Positions 55,032-62,873 are shown, numbered from the stretch's first letter. The stretch is 62,873 nucleotides of DNA from an uncultured Bacteroidales bacterium (GCA_949289565.1 CASEOO010000046.1:1-62873), one strand, 5' to 3'. Notes: generated from the sequence alone by a model not told the origin. Numbers and translations are program-made.

Positions 55032-56285
55032 ATGGATAAAAGAGTAGTAGTGACAGGTATGGGAGTCATCTCCCCTGTCGGAAACAACGTGGCGGACTTC
55101 TGGAAAAATCTTCTGGACGGTGTCTGCGGCATAGATTTCATCAAGGCTTTCCCTACGGAAGACCTTCCTGTAAAAATCGCAGGCGAAGTGAAAGACTTCA
55201 ACCCTGCGGAGCACGGCATCGAACCGGCATTCGCCAGAAAGCAGGACAAATTCACTGTCTATGCTGTGGCCGCCGCCAATGAGGCTATGAAACAGGCCGG
55301 GCTGGATTCCAAAGAAGGCGGGAACATCGATCCGTTCAGGCTTGGTGTATACGTAGGTTCCGGAATCGGCGGTTTCACTACCCAGTACAGAGAGACCGAG
55401 AAAATGATCAAGGACGGGGCAAAGTGGATTTCACCGCTTTTCATTCCTACCATGATTTCCAATATCGCAGCCGGAAACGTAGCTATCAGGAACAATGCAT
55501 GCGGCCCGAGCCTTGATATCGTGACAGCATGCGCCACCTCCACTCACGCCATAGGCGAAGCATACCGCGCCATCAAGCACGGCTATGCTGACGCCATCAT
55601 CGCCGGAGGTTCTGAAGCGGCTACAATTCCGCTCGGAATAGCAGGCTTCGCCAATGCAAAGGCCCTTTCAAAGGCAGAAGACCCTAAATACGCATCGCTT
55701 CCGTTCAACCTGAACCGCGGCGGTTTCGTGATGGCAGAAGGAGCCGGCATGATAGTTCTCGAAGAATATGAACACGCAAAGGCAAGAGGCGCTGAAATTT
55801 TCGCAGAAGTTGTCGGATACGGAAACACAAACGATGCCCATCATGTGACAGCGCCGAGACCTGACGGCGTGACACAGGCCAAGGCCATTGAGATGGCTCT
55901 GGCAGAGGCAGGATATGATGGAGAGAAAGACACTCTGTACATCAACGCCCACGGCACCGGCACTCACCTGAATGATGCTTCTGAGACAGCCGCCTTCAAA
56001 CTTGCAATGGGAGAAGAAAATGCGCGCAAAGCACATATCAGCTCCACCAAGTCAATGACCGGGCACATGCTCGGAGCGGCAGGCGCTGTGGAATCCATCG
56101 CCAGCATACTCGCGCTGAAGAACGGCATCGTTCCGCCTACCATCAACCTCGACACTCCTGATCCGGAGTGCGACCTGAACTACACACCTAACAAGCCGGA
56201 GAAGGTGAACTTGACCATCGCCATTTCCGACTCCCTCGGATTCGGAGGACACAACGGATGTGTAGCATTCCGCAAGGCAGAATAA
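55032..56285 (+). CDS. fabF: Beta-ketoacyl-ACP synthase II
   Basis: A 417-residue elongating condensing enzyme. MDKRVVVTGMGVISPVGNNV opens the frame, the nucleophile is C167 in VTACATSTHAIG, and the two catalytic His lie in NAHGTGTHLND and KSMTGHMLGAAGAVE. The end SLGFGGHNGCVAFRK is standard. Third in the operon, with 45 bp to fabK and 31 bp to fabZ. Confidence 0.97.
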   Translation: MDKRVVVTGMGVISPVGNNVADFWKNLLDGVCGIDFIKAFPTEDLPVKIAGEVKDFNPAEHGIEPAFARKQDKFTVYAVAAANEAMKQAGLDSKEGGNIDPFRLGVYVGSGIGGFTTQYRETEKMIKDGAKWISPLFIPTMISNIAAGNVAIRNNACGPSLDIVTACATSTHAIGEAYRAIKHGYADAIIAGGSEAATIPLGIAGFANAKALSKAEDPKYASLPFNLNRGGFVMAEGAGMIVLEEYEHAKARGAEIFAEVVGYGNTNDAHHVTAPRPDGVTQAKAIEMALAEAGYDGEKDTLYINAHGTGTHLNDASETAAFKLAMGEENARKAHISSTKSMTGHMLGAAGAVESIASILALKNGIVPPTINLDTPDPECDLNYTPNKPEKVNLTIAISDSLGFGGHNGCVAFRKAE

Positions 56286-56316
56286 CTGAACCGCTAAAAT
56301 CTAAACCTTTTTAACT

Positions 56317-56727
56317 ATGGACAGAGAAGAACTTAAAGAATATTTGCCTCACAGAGAGCCTATGCTTCTGGTCGATGAGATAGAAATCGATGAAGAAGGC
56401 GTGGCTCATGCCAAATACAGAATCCGTGAAGACGAATTCTTCTGCAGAGGGCATTTCCCTGGAAATCCTATCGTTCCTGGAGTAATCCAGTGCGAGATCA
56501 TGGCTCAGAGCTGCGTGCTTCTGGTCAAGGATGAAGTGAAAGGGAAGACCACCCTTTATACCGGTATCAACAATGTGAAATTCAAGAATATCGTCAGACC
56601 TGGCGACCTCTGTGAAATCACAGCGAAATTGACCGGACGAAGGGGAAATATCTTCTTCACCGAGGCCTCGCTGAAAGTAAACGGCAAGCTCTGCTGCCGT
56701 GGCGATCTTTCATTCGCGCTGGCATAG
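56317..56727 (+). CDS. fabZ: 3-hydroxyacyl-ACP dehydratase (FabZ-like)
   Basis: A 136-residue hotdog-fold dehydratase that removes water from 3-hydroxyacyl-ACP. LPHREPMLLVDEIEI and the catalytic segment FFCRGHFPGNPIVPGVIQCE show H46 and E60. It is slightly shorter than many FabZ proteins but complete. Last gene of the operon, followed by a long hairpin. Confidence 0.92.
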   Translation: MDREELKEYLPHREPMLLVDEIEIDEEGVAHAKYRIREDEFFCRGHFPGNPIVPGVIQCEIMAQSCVLLVKDEVKGKTTLYTGINNVKFKNIVRPGDLCEITAKLTGRRGNIFFTEASLKVNGKLCCRGDLSFALA

Positions 56728-56773
56728 TTTGCCGCGAGGACAAATCCACAAAGGACATTGATCAGCTGCATGC

Positions 56774-56841
56774 GGATATTTATATGACGGCACTGTTGAC
56801 TCCGAAGGAGTTGTATTTCTGTGCCGTCATATAAAATATCC
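56774..56841. terminator. Long hairpin, two-way terminator between fabZ and the thioesterase gene
   Basis: GGATATTTATATGACGGCAC pairs with GTGCCGTCATATAAAATATCC-type sequence (20 bp, one bulge) around an inner ACTCC-GAA-GGAGT stem. It lies between two convergent genes. The AT-rich outer part would give the U-rich ends on either strand. Confidence 0.65.
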
Positions 56842-56848
56842 ATCATCT

Positions 56849-57322
56849 TTATTCCACCTCGCATCCGCTGAAATAGAAATCAGAAGCCGCCTTTTCTTTC
56901 GGGAAACAGAAATATGTGATTTCAGCCTCAGAACAAGTCTCCCCGTCGTGAATAATCCGCGCATCGAGGATAGCGAAGTTACGCTTCATTTCCTTGATAT
57001 GTGAACGGACCTCTATTTTCACATCTGGACCGGTAGGCACAGGCTTTCTGAACTTGATATCCATCCGCGTAGTCATGCCGGAAGTCTGGAGCTTGCGCGC
57101 TATGACCCACATGGCAATTTCATCCATCAGAGTAGACTGTATTCCTCCGTGAAGAGTATGAAGCCATCCCTGGTAATCATCAGATGGACTCCAGTATGAA
57201 ACCACCTCATCCCCGTCTTCATAGAATTCCATTTTAAGGCCGTGCTTGTTTGATGGAGCGCAGCCGAAACAATTGTAGCCCTGCTCTTCAAGGCCGAGCC
57301 ACGGGTTAATAATCTTTTTCAT
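56849..57322 (-). CDS. PaaI-type hotdog thioesterase
   Basis: A 157-residue 4HBT-superfamily protein. It opens NPWLGLEEQGYNCFGCAP and shows the thioesterase core LHGGIQSTLMDEIAMWVI with the HGG motif and a catalytic-type Asp, then FRKPVPTGPDVKIEVRS. Acts on acyl-CoA or acyl-ACP; the substrate is unknown. It follows the HAD gene by 31 bp on the same strand and is probably the last gene of the prfA-to-thioesterase run. Confidence 0.8.
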   Translation of the reverse strand: MKKIINPWLGLEEQGYNCFGCAPSNKHGLKMEFYEDGDEVVSYWSPSDDYQGWLHTLHGGIQSTLMDEIAMWVIARKLQTSGMTTRMDIKFRKPVPTGPDVKIEVRSHIKEMKRNFAILDARIIHDGETCSEAEITYFCFPKEKAASDFYFSGCEVE

Positions 57323-57353
57323 CTATCGTAAATTTAATATCAGGCCGGCAATA

Positions 57354-58190
57354 TTATTTCGCCAGCCGGGTAAGTTCATCCAATTTTTCATATAATCCAC
57401 CTGGCAGAACATGACAGATGCCTGCGGCAATTTCTGTTTCTGTGGGTGGGTCAAAAGTCCCGAAAGGACTGAGCCGGGGGCTCAAGATGCCACTAATAGG
57501 GGCCGTAGACGTTAGTCTACGGGGGTTAAAAGAGTCCAGTCTTTCGCAGAAAGACGTTTGAGGGTGACCCAAAGCCCCTGTTGAGTAATCCTCAATGTCT
57601 GCAAAAGCATCCTGTGACACTGCCAGGCAGCGCAGGCCTGCTTTTACAGCAGAGACGGCACCTGTCAGAGAGTCTTCTACAGCCGCAATCCGTTCAGATG
57701 GCAGTCCTGACAGCTTCACAGCCAGACAGTAAGGTTCAGGATCTGGTTTCCCGCGAGACACATCGTCAGCAGTCACAGCCATGCAGAAATATTTTCTCAG
57801 GCCTAAACGGTCCATGACCATGTTCACCTGTTTGCGGGAAGAATTGCTGACGAGCATCATCTCCACTCCCCTTTCATTCAGCATGCTGAATATTTTTGAC
57901 ATCTCGGGCATAAGTGTGGCATGGTCTATATATGACGAGTACAAGCTGTCAATTCTGGATAAAATATCTTCCAGCAAGCTGCAGGAGAACCGGCCCATAT
58001 CATTCAATACCAGGCTTAAAGCTTCTTCAGAGGAGAGATTGTATCCATCTGATTCCTCAAGCGACGACATGTCCAGGGCATATTCTTCACGGATCTTGCC
58101 TATAATTCTGTTCCATACGGGGCCGCTGTCTATCACGACTCCGTCCATATCGAAAAATACCCCGTGAACAACAGTCTCAGACATAATCAT
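57354..58190 (-). CDS. HAD-family phosphatase of the thiamine cluster, with an in-frame palindromic repeat insertion
   Basis: A 278-residue HAD phosphatase: motif I FFDMDGVVIDSG, helical cap (about 25-100), motif II MLVSNSSRK, motif III Lys in SRGKPDPEPY, motif IV AVEDSLTGAVSAVKAGL. Similar enzymes are about 220-230 residues. The excess is a stretch of about 51 residues (near 204-254, IEDYSTGALGHPQTSF through SPFGTFDPP), which is exactly the translation of palindromic repeat copy D. The frame then resumes with TETEIAAGICHVLPGGLYEK, the normal last helix region. The four motifs precede the insert, so the enzyme may still fold and work. It follows thiD (9 bp), hinting at a phosphatase for thiamine monophosphate or HMP-phosphate; HAD enzymes fill such gaps in thiamine pathways of this phylum. 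Confidence 0.85.
   Translation of the reverse strand: MIMSETVVHGVFFDMDGVVIDSGPVWNRIIGKIREEYALDMSSLEESDGYNLSSEEALSLVLNDMGRFSCSLLEDILSRIDSLYSSYIDHATLMPEMSKIFSMLNERGVEMMLVSNSSRKQVNMVMDRLGLRKYFCMAVTADDVSRGKPDPEPYCLAVKLSGLPSERIAAVEDSLTGAVSAVKAGLRCLAVSQDAFADIEDYSTGALGHPQTSFCERLDSFNPRRLTSTAPISGILSPRLSPFGTFDPPTETEIAAGICHVLPGGLYEKLDELTRLAK
57444..57596 (-). repeat. Structured palindromic repeat, copy D (full length, inside the HAD gene)
   Basis: Read on the minus strand it repeats copy A in order: degenerate left arm ATTGAGGATTACTC, right arm GGGTCACCCTCAAA, hairpin II GTCTTTC-TGC-GAAAGAC, CTGGACTC, a C-rich block with an extra hairpin CCGTAGAC-TAAC-GTCTACGG, CCCCTATTAG, hairpin III AGTCC-TTTC-GGGACT and the end CTTTTGACCCACCC. 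Edges are set by where similarity to copy A stops and may be off by a few bases. The chosen length, 153 bp, is 51 codons; no stop occurs in the host frame. Confidence 0.85.
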
Positions 58191-58199
58191 GCAGTCCAG

Positions 58200-59018
58200 C
58201 TACTTCCAGAAGCCAAAGAAATGATGGACCGGGCCATGGCCATGTCCTATCAGATAATGAGAGCCGGCCTCTATCGCCATAGCGATGTAGTCTTTCGCTT
58301 TGCGGACAGCATCATCCAGGCTGAAGCCTCTGGCTAAAAAGGCCGCGACAGCAGAAGACAGGGTGCAACCTGTGCCATGCGTATTGGCGGTAGCCAGACG
58401 AGGGGATTTGAGTTCAAGGACATTGCCGGTTTCGGCATTATAGAATACATCTACCAGTTCCTCGTCTGACAGATGGCCTGCTTTCAGCAATACAGACACT
58501 TTTCCTTCCTGTGACAAGAGCCTGGCGCATTCAGGCAATTCTGACTGGGATGTAATCCTCTTCCCGAGAAGTATCTCCGCTTCCGGGATGTTAGGGGTTA
58601 TGACTCTTGCATACGGTATCAGCACTGTCTTCAATGTCTCGACTGCATCGGCCTCCAGAAGCGGATCACCCGATGTAGCGACCATAACTGGGTCGAGAAC
58701 GATATTTCCGATATCATACTTTTCCAGAGTATCCTTTACCGCTACAACCAGTTCGGAACTGTGAAGCATGCCTATCTTGACAGCATCAGCCCCTATGTCA
58801 TCCAGGACAGAGCGTATCTGCCCTGTTACAAAATCCACAGGTATAGGATGCACGCCTGTCACTCCGACAGTATTTTCATCCACCACTGCCACCACTGCTG
58901 TGGCTCCATAACATCCACAGGCTGAAAAAGTTTTGAGATCGGCCTGAAGTCCTGCCCCGCCGCTCGGGTCGCTGCCGGCTATGGACAGCGCCACCTTGTA
59001 TTTCATCATATTTTCCAT
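58200..59018 (-). CDS. thiD: Hydroxymethylpyrimidine (phosphate) kinase
   Basis: A 272-residue ribokinase-fold enzyme phosphorylating HMP and HMP-P for thiamine synthesis. SIAGSDPSGGAGLQADLKTFSACGCYG at the start (shown here as the known family opening), VLDPVMVATSGDPLL, TPNIPEAEILLG and the anion-hole/catalytic NTHGTGCTLSSAVAAFLA are all present. The start may be codon 4 or 5. It overlaps tenA by 13 bp, so the two are translated as a pair. Confidence 0.95.
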   Translation of the reverse strand: MENMMKYKVALSIAGSDPSGGAGLQADLKTFSACGCYGATAVVAVVDENTVGVTGVHPIPVDFVTGQIRSVLDDIGADAVKIGMLHSSELVVAVKDTLEKYDIGNIVLDPVMVATSGDPLLEADAVETLKTVLIPYARVITPNIPEAEILLGKRITSQSELPECARLLSQEGKVSVLLKAGHLSDEELVDVFYNAETGNVLELKSPRLATANTHGTGCTLSSAVAAFLARGFSLDDAVRKAKDYIAMAIEAGSHYLIGHGHGPVHHFFGFWK

Positions 59019-59701
59019 TGTTCCATTTCATATGCGCTGTTCCAGAACAGCCATTCCAGTTTGACTCCCATGACAAAAGCTTCAGTCATCCTGTCCCGCA
59101 TGGCAGGTGCGGCAACAATGGCCGCATCATTGCACAAAGCCACAAGTTTTTCCGTAGGTTCATCGAAAGAAGTGCCTCCATATATCAAGATCCACTCCCG
59201 GTATGGATTGGTCTCCAATGTCTTGGATGCAGCCTCGCAGACTGCCTGCCCCACCCTGCTGTACACTGTAAAACATGGAAGGACTGATGCCAATGCTACT
59301 TCCAAAGGCTCGGAAACTGCCTGGCGCCACAGATGCGAAGAACACAGCAGGCAAGTCGGAGAAGGCGAACAAGAATGAACTGCGGCCTTCCCTGGCTCAT
59401 GAGAGGCGAAGTGAGAACATTGTCCGGCCACGGACATATAAAAATCGTGAAGAGACTTCTCTGCATCGAGGTTTTCCTGGGCGAATGTAATGAACAGCCG
59501 CGAAGTTTCCGGATCTGGAAATCTGGAAGACATCACTGCCATGACACGCCCGTATTCCCTGAGATATAGAGAATCCTGTTCAATATAATGCTGGAATATC
59601 TCCGCTGGAAGGTCTCCTGAGATCAGCCCTGAGATAAAAGGATGGGACAGAATCTGCTGATAAACAGGCTCTGACGCCTTCCAGGCATCTTCGCTCCACA
59701 T
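59006..59701 (-). CDS. tenA: Thiaminase II / aminopyrimidine aminohydrolase
   Basis: A 231-residue helical enzyme that recovers HMP from degraded thiamine by hydrolysing aminomethyl pyrimidines. YIEQDSLYLREYGRVMA, the active-site Cys region SVLPCFTVYSRVG and the C-terminal MTEAFVMGVKLEWLFWNSAY with the catalytic Glu are conserved. Sits 3 bp after the methyltransferase gene and overlaps thiD, forming a salvage unit tenA-thiD-HAD. Confidence 0.93.
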   Translation of the reverse strand: MWSEDAWKASEPVYQQILSHPFISGLISGDLPAEIFQHYIEQDSLYLREYGRVMAVMSSRFPDPETSRLFITFAQENLDAEKSLHDFYMSVAGQCSHFASHEPGKAAVHSCSPSPTCLLCSSHLWRQAVSEPLEVALASVLPCFTVYSRVGQAVCEAASKTLETNPYREWILIYGGTSFDEPTEKLVALCNDAAIVAAPAMRDRMTEAFVMGVKLEWLFWNSAYEMEQWKI

Positions 59702-59704
59702 GGC

Positions 59705-60412
59705 TCAGCGTTTATATCCGCAGATGGCTACATAGTCTCCGGAATCATACCCTGGCACAGGCTTTTGGATATAATCGCCAGAATTCAACGGATGAGTAGT
59801 CAATGTCTGTGCATATTCGAAATCAGAAAATCCTGCACGGCGCATGGCTTCCACCTTTTCAGCTGTAGTTCTCCAGCATGCCTTGGTCACGAGCTCTATA
59901 GGATATGGATCTTTCGGCTGGACTCCTTCCAGCAACGGATGATCCCATGTGCCGAGAGCTTTGGCGAGATTGTACAGAAGACCGTATGAACTCTCTTTCG
60001 GGATGTCTATCAATACAGCCTTCCCGCCAGGCTTCAGCGCTTCATAAGTATGCACAAGAGCCATGTCCAGATCTGTAATATAGCCTGGACAGCCGTTATA
60101 GAGCACTGTATCATATGAAGCTGGCGCAGTCTCATATTCTTCGGCCGCGGACACTGCCACATTCATGCCTCGCGCCCTGGCTATCCGTGCCATGTCGGAA
60201 GACGGCTCCACCCCGTCTTCTATCAAAATATCGTAGTCAGTTCGGAGAATTTTCTCGAAAAGCCCGCTTCCGCAGCCTATCGAGAGTATCTTTTCCCCTT
60301 TCCGGAGAAAGTATGCCACGAGCGCGGCTTCAGAATAGAGCACATTCGTGTTCTCCAGAAACCATGCGTCATATTTCTCTGCGTATTGGTCGAAATTATT
60401 GCTGTTCATCAT
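59705..60412 (-). CDS. SAM-dependent methyltransferase
   Basis: A 235-residue class I methyltransferase. Motif I ILSIGCGSGLFEKIL (SAM binding), acidic post-I loop (LIEDGVEPSSDM), motif II region YDTVLYNGCPGYI and LKPGGKAVLIDIPKES are visible. The substrate cannot be read. It lies 36 bp after prfA and 3 bp before tenA, so it belongs to the same transcription unit; a link to thiamine salvage is only contextual. Confidence 0.8.
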   Translation of the reverse strand: MMNSNNFDQYAEKYDAWFLENTNVLYSEAALVAYFLRKGEKILSIGCGSGLFEKILRTDYDILIEDGVEPSSDMARIARARGMNVAVSAAEEYETAPASYDTVLYNGCPGYITDLDMALVHTYEALKPGGKAVLIDIPKESSYGLLYNLAKALGTWDHPLLEGVQPKDPYPIELVTKACWRTTAEKVEAMRRAGFSDFEYAQTLTTHPLNSGDYIQKPVPGYDSGDYVAICGYKR

Positions 60413-60448
60413 TCCTAAATACTTTGACTTCCGGAAGGAAGCGCGGCG

Positions 60449-61534
60449 CTATTCTGCGGCCGCCTTCAGACGTTCTGCATTCTCCGCAATCTGCAGCTGG
60501 TCTATCACTTCCTGGATCTCTCCGTCCATGAAAACAGGCAGATTGTACATAGTATAGTTTATCCTGTGGTCCGTCACGCGGGACTGAGGGTAATTGTAAG
60601 TCCTGATTTTCGCAGACCTGTCGCCGGTGGAAACCATAGTCTTGCGTTTGGCGGAAATCTCGTTCAGATACTTCTCGTACTCCATGTTGTAAAGCCTGGT
60701 GCGAAGCTCTGCAAGAGCCTTGTCAAAGTTCTTCAGCTGTGATTTCTCGTCCTGGCACTGCACCACGATTCCAGAAGGGATATGTGTAAGGCGGATAGCT
60801 GAATATGTTGTGTTTACCGACTGTCCTCCAGGTCCTGAAGAGCAGAAAGTATCCTTCCGGATATCATTCATGTTCAGTTCGATATCGAATTCATCAGCCT
60901 CAGGCAGCACTGCCACTGACGCAGCCGAAGTGTGCACCCTGCCCTGGGTCTCGGTCTGGGGCACACGCTGGACGCGGTGCACTCCAGACTCGTATTTGAG
61001 TGTACCATACACATGGTCGCCTGACACTTTGCAGACTATTTCCTTGAATCCGCCAGCCGCTCCTTCCGACTGGTTCGTCACCTCTATCTTCCATCCTTTC
61101 TTTTCAGCATACTTGGAATACATCCTGAAAAGGTCGCCAGCGAAGATAGCGGCCTCATCGCCGCCTGTACCTCCACGTATCTCCAGAATGGCATTCTTGC
61201 TGTCCTGCGGGTCGGCAGGGATAAGCAGCAGCTTGATATTCTCCTCTACTGCAGGGATTTTCATCTCTATATCTGCGATCTCGTCCTTGGCCATCTCCCG
61301 AAGCTCTTCGTCTTTCTCCACTGCCAGGATTTCCTTAGCAGATTCATACTCGTCCATCATCTTCTTGTATTCCTGCCCTGCCTGTATAATAGGTGCAAGC
61401 TCCTTGTATTCCTTGTTCAGCTGCACATATTTCTTCATGTCCGAAATCACTTCGGGATCAGCAAGCTGCTTCTGCAAGTCATCGTATTTCTCCTGAAGGC
61501 CCAAGACCTTCTCAAGCAAAGAATTTTCTGCCAT
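60449..61534 (-). CDS. prfA: Peptide chain release factor 1
   Basis: A 361-residue factor reading UAA and UAG. The peptidyl-tRNA hydrolysis motif GGQ is at 236-238 in [15 protein letters not shown], and the codon-recognition domain includes [20 protein letters not shown]. An N-terminal coiled segment (about 40-95) and normal length complete the picture; RF2 is excluded because there is no RF2-type frameshift site and the sequence pattern is RF1. Confidence 0.97.
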   Translation of the reverse strand: MAENSLLEKVLGLQEKYDDLQKQLADPEVISDMKKYVQLNKEYKELAPIIQAGQEYKKMMDEYESAKEILAVEKDEELREMAKDEIADIEMKIPAVEENIKLLLIPADPQDSKNAILEIRGGTGGDEAAIFAGDLFRMYSKYAEKKGWKIEVTNQSEGAAGGFKEIVCKVSGDHVYGTLKYESGVHRVQRVPQTETQGRVHTSAASVAVLPEADEFDIELNMNDIRKDTFCSSGPGGQSVNTTYSAIRLTHIPSGIVVQCQDEKSQLKNFDKALAELRTRLYNMEYEKYLNEISAKRKTMVSTGDRSAKIRTYNYPQSRVTDHRINYTMYNLPVFMDGEIQEVIDQLQIAENAERLKAAAE

Positions 61535-61582
61535 ATATTGTGTTTACTTGTTGTTATTCTTTTTTCAACTTTATACCAGCCG

Positions 61583-62704
61583 CTATTCTATGGATTTTAG
61601 ATAGCATCTGCGGCGCATATATAGTTCATGCTCGTACTTCTCCCATACAAAAGAAGCCGAATTAGTATCGATCTGCGGATTCGTGACAGCCCATTTGACA
61701 CCGGACTCGCGATATTTCCTGGCCATGATATTGTGATACACCGCAGACACGCCTGTATTCTGCCACTTCGGCGATGCTCCGTTGATCATCAGGTCGATGG
61801 TGTCGAATTTTTTCAGAGCCTTCAGGAAATGAATCCATCCGAACGGGAACATGGACCCTTTCGCCTTCTGCAAAGCCTTCGATATGGAAGGGAAAGATAT
61901 GCCGAAAGCCGCGATTTCCTTGTTTTCGTCAAGCAGGAAACAGCACAGCCTTTTGTCCAGCAAGCCTATAGTCTGGTTCGCCTCATCCTCTATCTCTTCA
62001 TCGGTAAACGGGATGAAATTGTAGACATTCTCCGAGAAACTCTCATTGTATATCCTGAAGAACTCTCTCACCAGCGCCCTGTCATGCTTGAGGGTATCGA
62101 TATCGCCTTCGACTAACTTGTACCTGGACATCAGGCGGTCAGCCACAGCCACCATCTTGTCAGGAAGCTGCTGGTCTGCCCTGAGCTTGTACTGAATCCA
62201 GTCGCACTCTTTCTCATATCCGAGCGCCGTCACCAGGTCATTGTAGTACGGATAGTTGTACAGGCAGTTGAACGGAGCCAGATTCTCGTAGCCTTCCACC
62301 AGCATGCCCTGCTTTCCTAATGTGTTATAGTATAGCGGGCCATGGACTTCAGTCATGCCGTTTTCCTTCGCCCATTTCTCAGCAGTGCCGAGAAGCAGCC
62401 TCGCCACCTCGATGTCATTTATGGTGTCGAACCATCCGAAGCGCGCCCTTTTCTTTCCGTAGCGTTCGTTGTACCTCGGATTTATCATGCCGCAGATACG
62501 GCCGACGACCTTCTTCCCGTCCATCACCATCCACATCTTTCTGGTGCAATATTCGAGTGACGGCGCCGCCGTCAATGACTTTTTCTGGTCTGCGAACAAT
62601 GCCGGAACATACTGGGGACAATCCCTGTACAGGTCATTCGGAAACTTGATGAATTTTTTCAGGTCACCGCCGGAGACCACCTCGACTATCTTATAATCTG
62701 CCAT
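61583..62704 (-). CDS. GNAT-fold hypothetical protein conserved in Bacteroidetes
   Basis: A 373-residue soluble protein. The first half (about 10-200) looks like an N-acyltransferase fold: VVGRICGMINPRYNERYGKKRARFGWFDTIND is the central strand/loop region (in two parts), then ENGMTEVHGPLYYNTLGKQGML. The second half ends FVWEKYEHELYMRRRCYLK. Proteins of this type are widespread in the phylum without known reaction. It is transcribed toward prfA (48 bp) from two near-identical promoters at the window's right edge. Confidence 0.7.
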   Translation of the reverse strand: MADYKIVEVVSGGDLKKFIKFPNDLYRDCPQYVPALFADQKKSLTAAPSLEYCTRKMWMVMDGKKVVGRICGMINPRYNERYGKKRARFGWFDTINDIEVARLLLGTAEKWAKENGMTEVHGPLYYNTLGKQGMLVEGYENLAPFNCLYNYPYYNDLVTALGYEKECDWIQYKLRADQQLPDKMVAVADRLMSRYKLVEGDIDTLKHDRALVREFFRIYNESFSENVYNFIPFTDEEIEDEANQTIGLLDKRLCCFLLDENKEIAAFGISFPSISKALQKAKGSMFPFGWIHFLKALKKFDTIDLMINGASPKWQNTGVSAVYHNIMARKYRESGVKWAVTNPQIDTNSASFVWEKYEHELYMRRRCYLKSIE

Positions 62705-62733
62705 AACTATTCGTACTTACTTTAGTCAAATTG

Positions 62734-62765
62734 CAAATATACGCAGAAGCCGAGAGCAATGCAAA
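62734..62765 (-). promoter_or_regulatory. Proximal promoter of the GNAT-fold gene
   Basis: TTTG (62762-62765) and TATATTTG (62734-62741) on the minus strand with a 20-bp spacer, full consensus, 30 bp before the ATG. Confidence 0.75.
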
Positions 62766-62788
62766 TGAACTTGTTCAAATTGCATTGC
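62756..62788. repeat. 33-bp palindrome overlapping the proximal -33 box
   Basis: GCAATGCAA and TTGCATTGC flank TGAAC-TT-GTTCA with minor bulges. One arm contains the -33 box. The same unit recurs at 62840. Confidence 0.6.
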
Positions 62789-62817
62789 CGAGGCGTGAAC
62801 AGTATATGTGGCGAAGC

Positions 62818-62849
62818 CAAATATACGCAGAAACTGAGAGGAATGGAAA
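62818..62849 (-). promoter_or_regulatory. Distal copy of the promoter
   Basis: TTTC (62846-62849) and TATATTTG (62818-62825) with the same 20-bp spacing as the proximal promoter; the spacer differs at only three positions. Confidence 0.5.
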
Positions 62850-62872
62850 TAAACTTGTTTAATTTCCATTCC
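62840..62872. repeat. 33-bp palindrome overlapping the distal promoter
   Basis: GGAATGGAAATAAAC pairs with GTTTAATTTCCATTCC (one bulge). Relative to the proximal copy, the GCAATGC/GCATTGC arms have become GGAATGG/CCATTCC, so both arms changed together. Confidence 0.6.
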
Positions 62873-62873
62873 C

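Noticed and set aside
57354..58190. HAD gene as a pseudogene
   Set aside because: The repeat insertion keeps frame, leaves all four motifs intact and the normal C-terminus is still read, so disruption is not shown.
59702..60448. TPP riboswitch before tenA-thiD
   Set aside because: tenA follows the methyltransferase gene by 3 bp, and no TPP-core sequence was recognised around 60413-60448.
62734..62872. CRISPR array at the right edge
   Set aside because: Only two units, each a near-perfect palindrome with promoter boxes, and no unique spacers of equal length.

Overview
The window reads as a chromosomal segment of a gut-type member of the Bacteroidales. The signs are a SusC/SusD pair, a hybrid two-component regulator, YitT, DUF389, DUF4293 and M28 families, and many start sites preceded by the Bacteroidetes promoter (-33 TTTG, about 19-20 bp, -7 TAnnTTTG). 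Genus cannot be fixed from the sequence alone. Codon use looks even throughout, and no plasmid, phage or insertion sequence is visible. The left edge carries only the first 24 codons of a RhuM-like gene.

Positions 407-27595 (minus strand) plus uxaC (27816-29264, plus strand) form a pectin/homogalacturonan utilisation locus. In transcription order the minus strand encodes: uxaB-uxaA; then kduI-kduD-DUF4861; then GH28 polygalacturonase, a CE12-CE8 two-domain esterase, the hybrid two-component sensor, a GH105-PL1 fusion and a PL1 pectate lyase; then SusC, SusD and a large beta-helix surface lipoprotein. The esterase, lyase, hydrolase and unsaturated-uronyl hydrolase activities would release galacturonate and 4,5-unsaturated galacturonate. 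UxaC/UxaB/UxaA convert the first, and KduI/KduD the second, to 2-keto-3-deoxygluconate (KDG). KDG kinase, KDPG aldolase and a uronate permease are not in the window. A shared 20-bp motif lies before kduI and between uxaB and uxaC.

Positions 29469-46068 are mostly housekeeping: ettA, a membrane-anchored AraC-type protein, two overlapping YitT-family genes, leuS, an M28-like protein fused to a TonB C-terminal domain that has lost nearly all metal ligands, a SPOR lipoprotein, then DUF389-capA-phoH on the plus strand and gyrA followed by a TPR gene on the minus strand. Positions 46212-56727 hold a ClpC-type ATPase, a phosphoglycolate phosphatase-like HAD protein, an esterase, a nucleoside phosphorylase, DUF4293, a LytTR regulator and a fatty-acid synthesis operon fabH-fabK-fabF-fabZ. 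Positions 56849-62704 (minus) hold a GNAT-like protein, prfA, a methyltransferase, tenA, thiD, a HAD phosphatase and a hotdog thioesterase.

The most unusual feature is a family of structured palindromic repeats with four copies (about 29281, 42088, 50489 and 57444). Three lie between genes and look like terminators. The fourth, about 153 bp, sits inside the thiamine-cluster HAD gene and keeps its reading frame, adding about 51 codons. A second unusual structure is a duplicated promoter-plus-palindrome unit at the right edge, with compensatory changes between its two copies.
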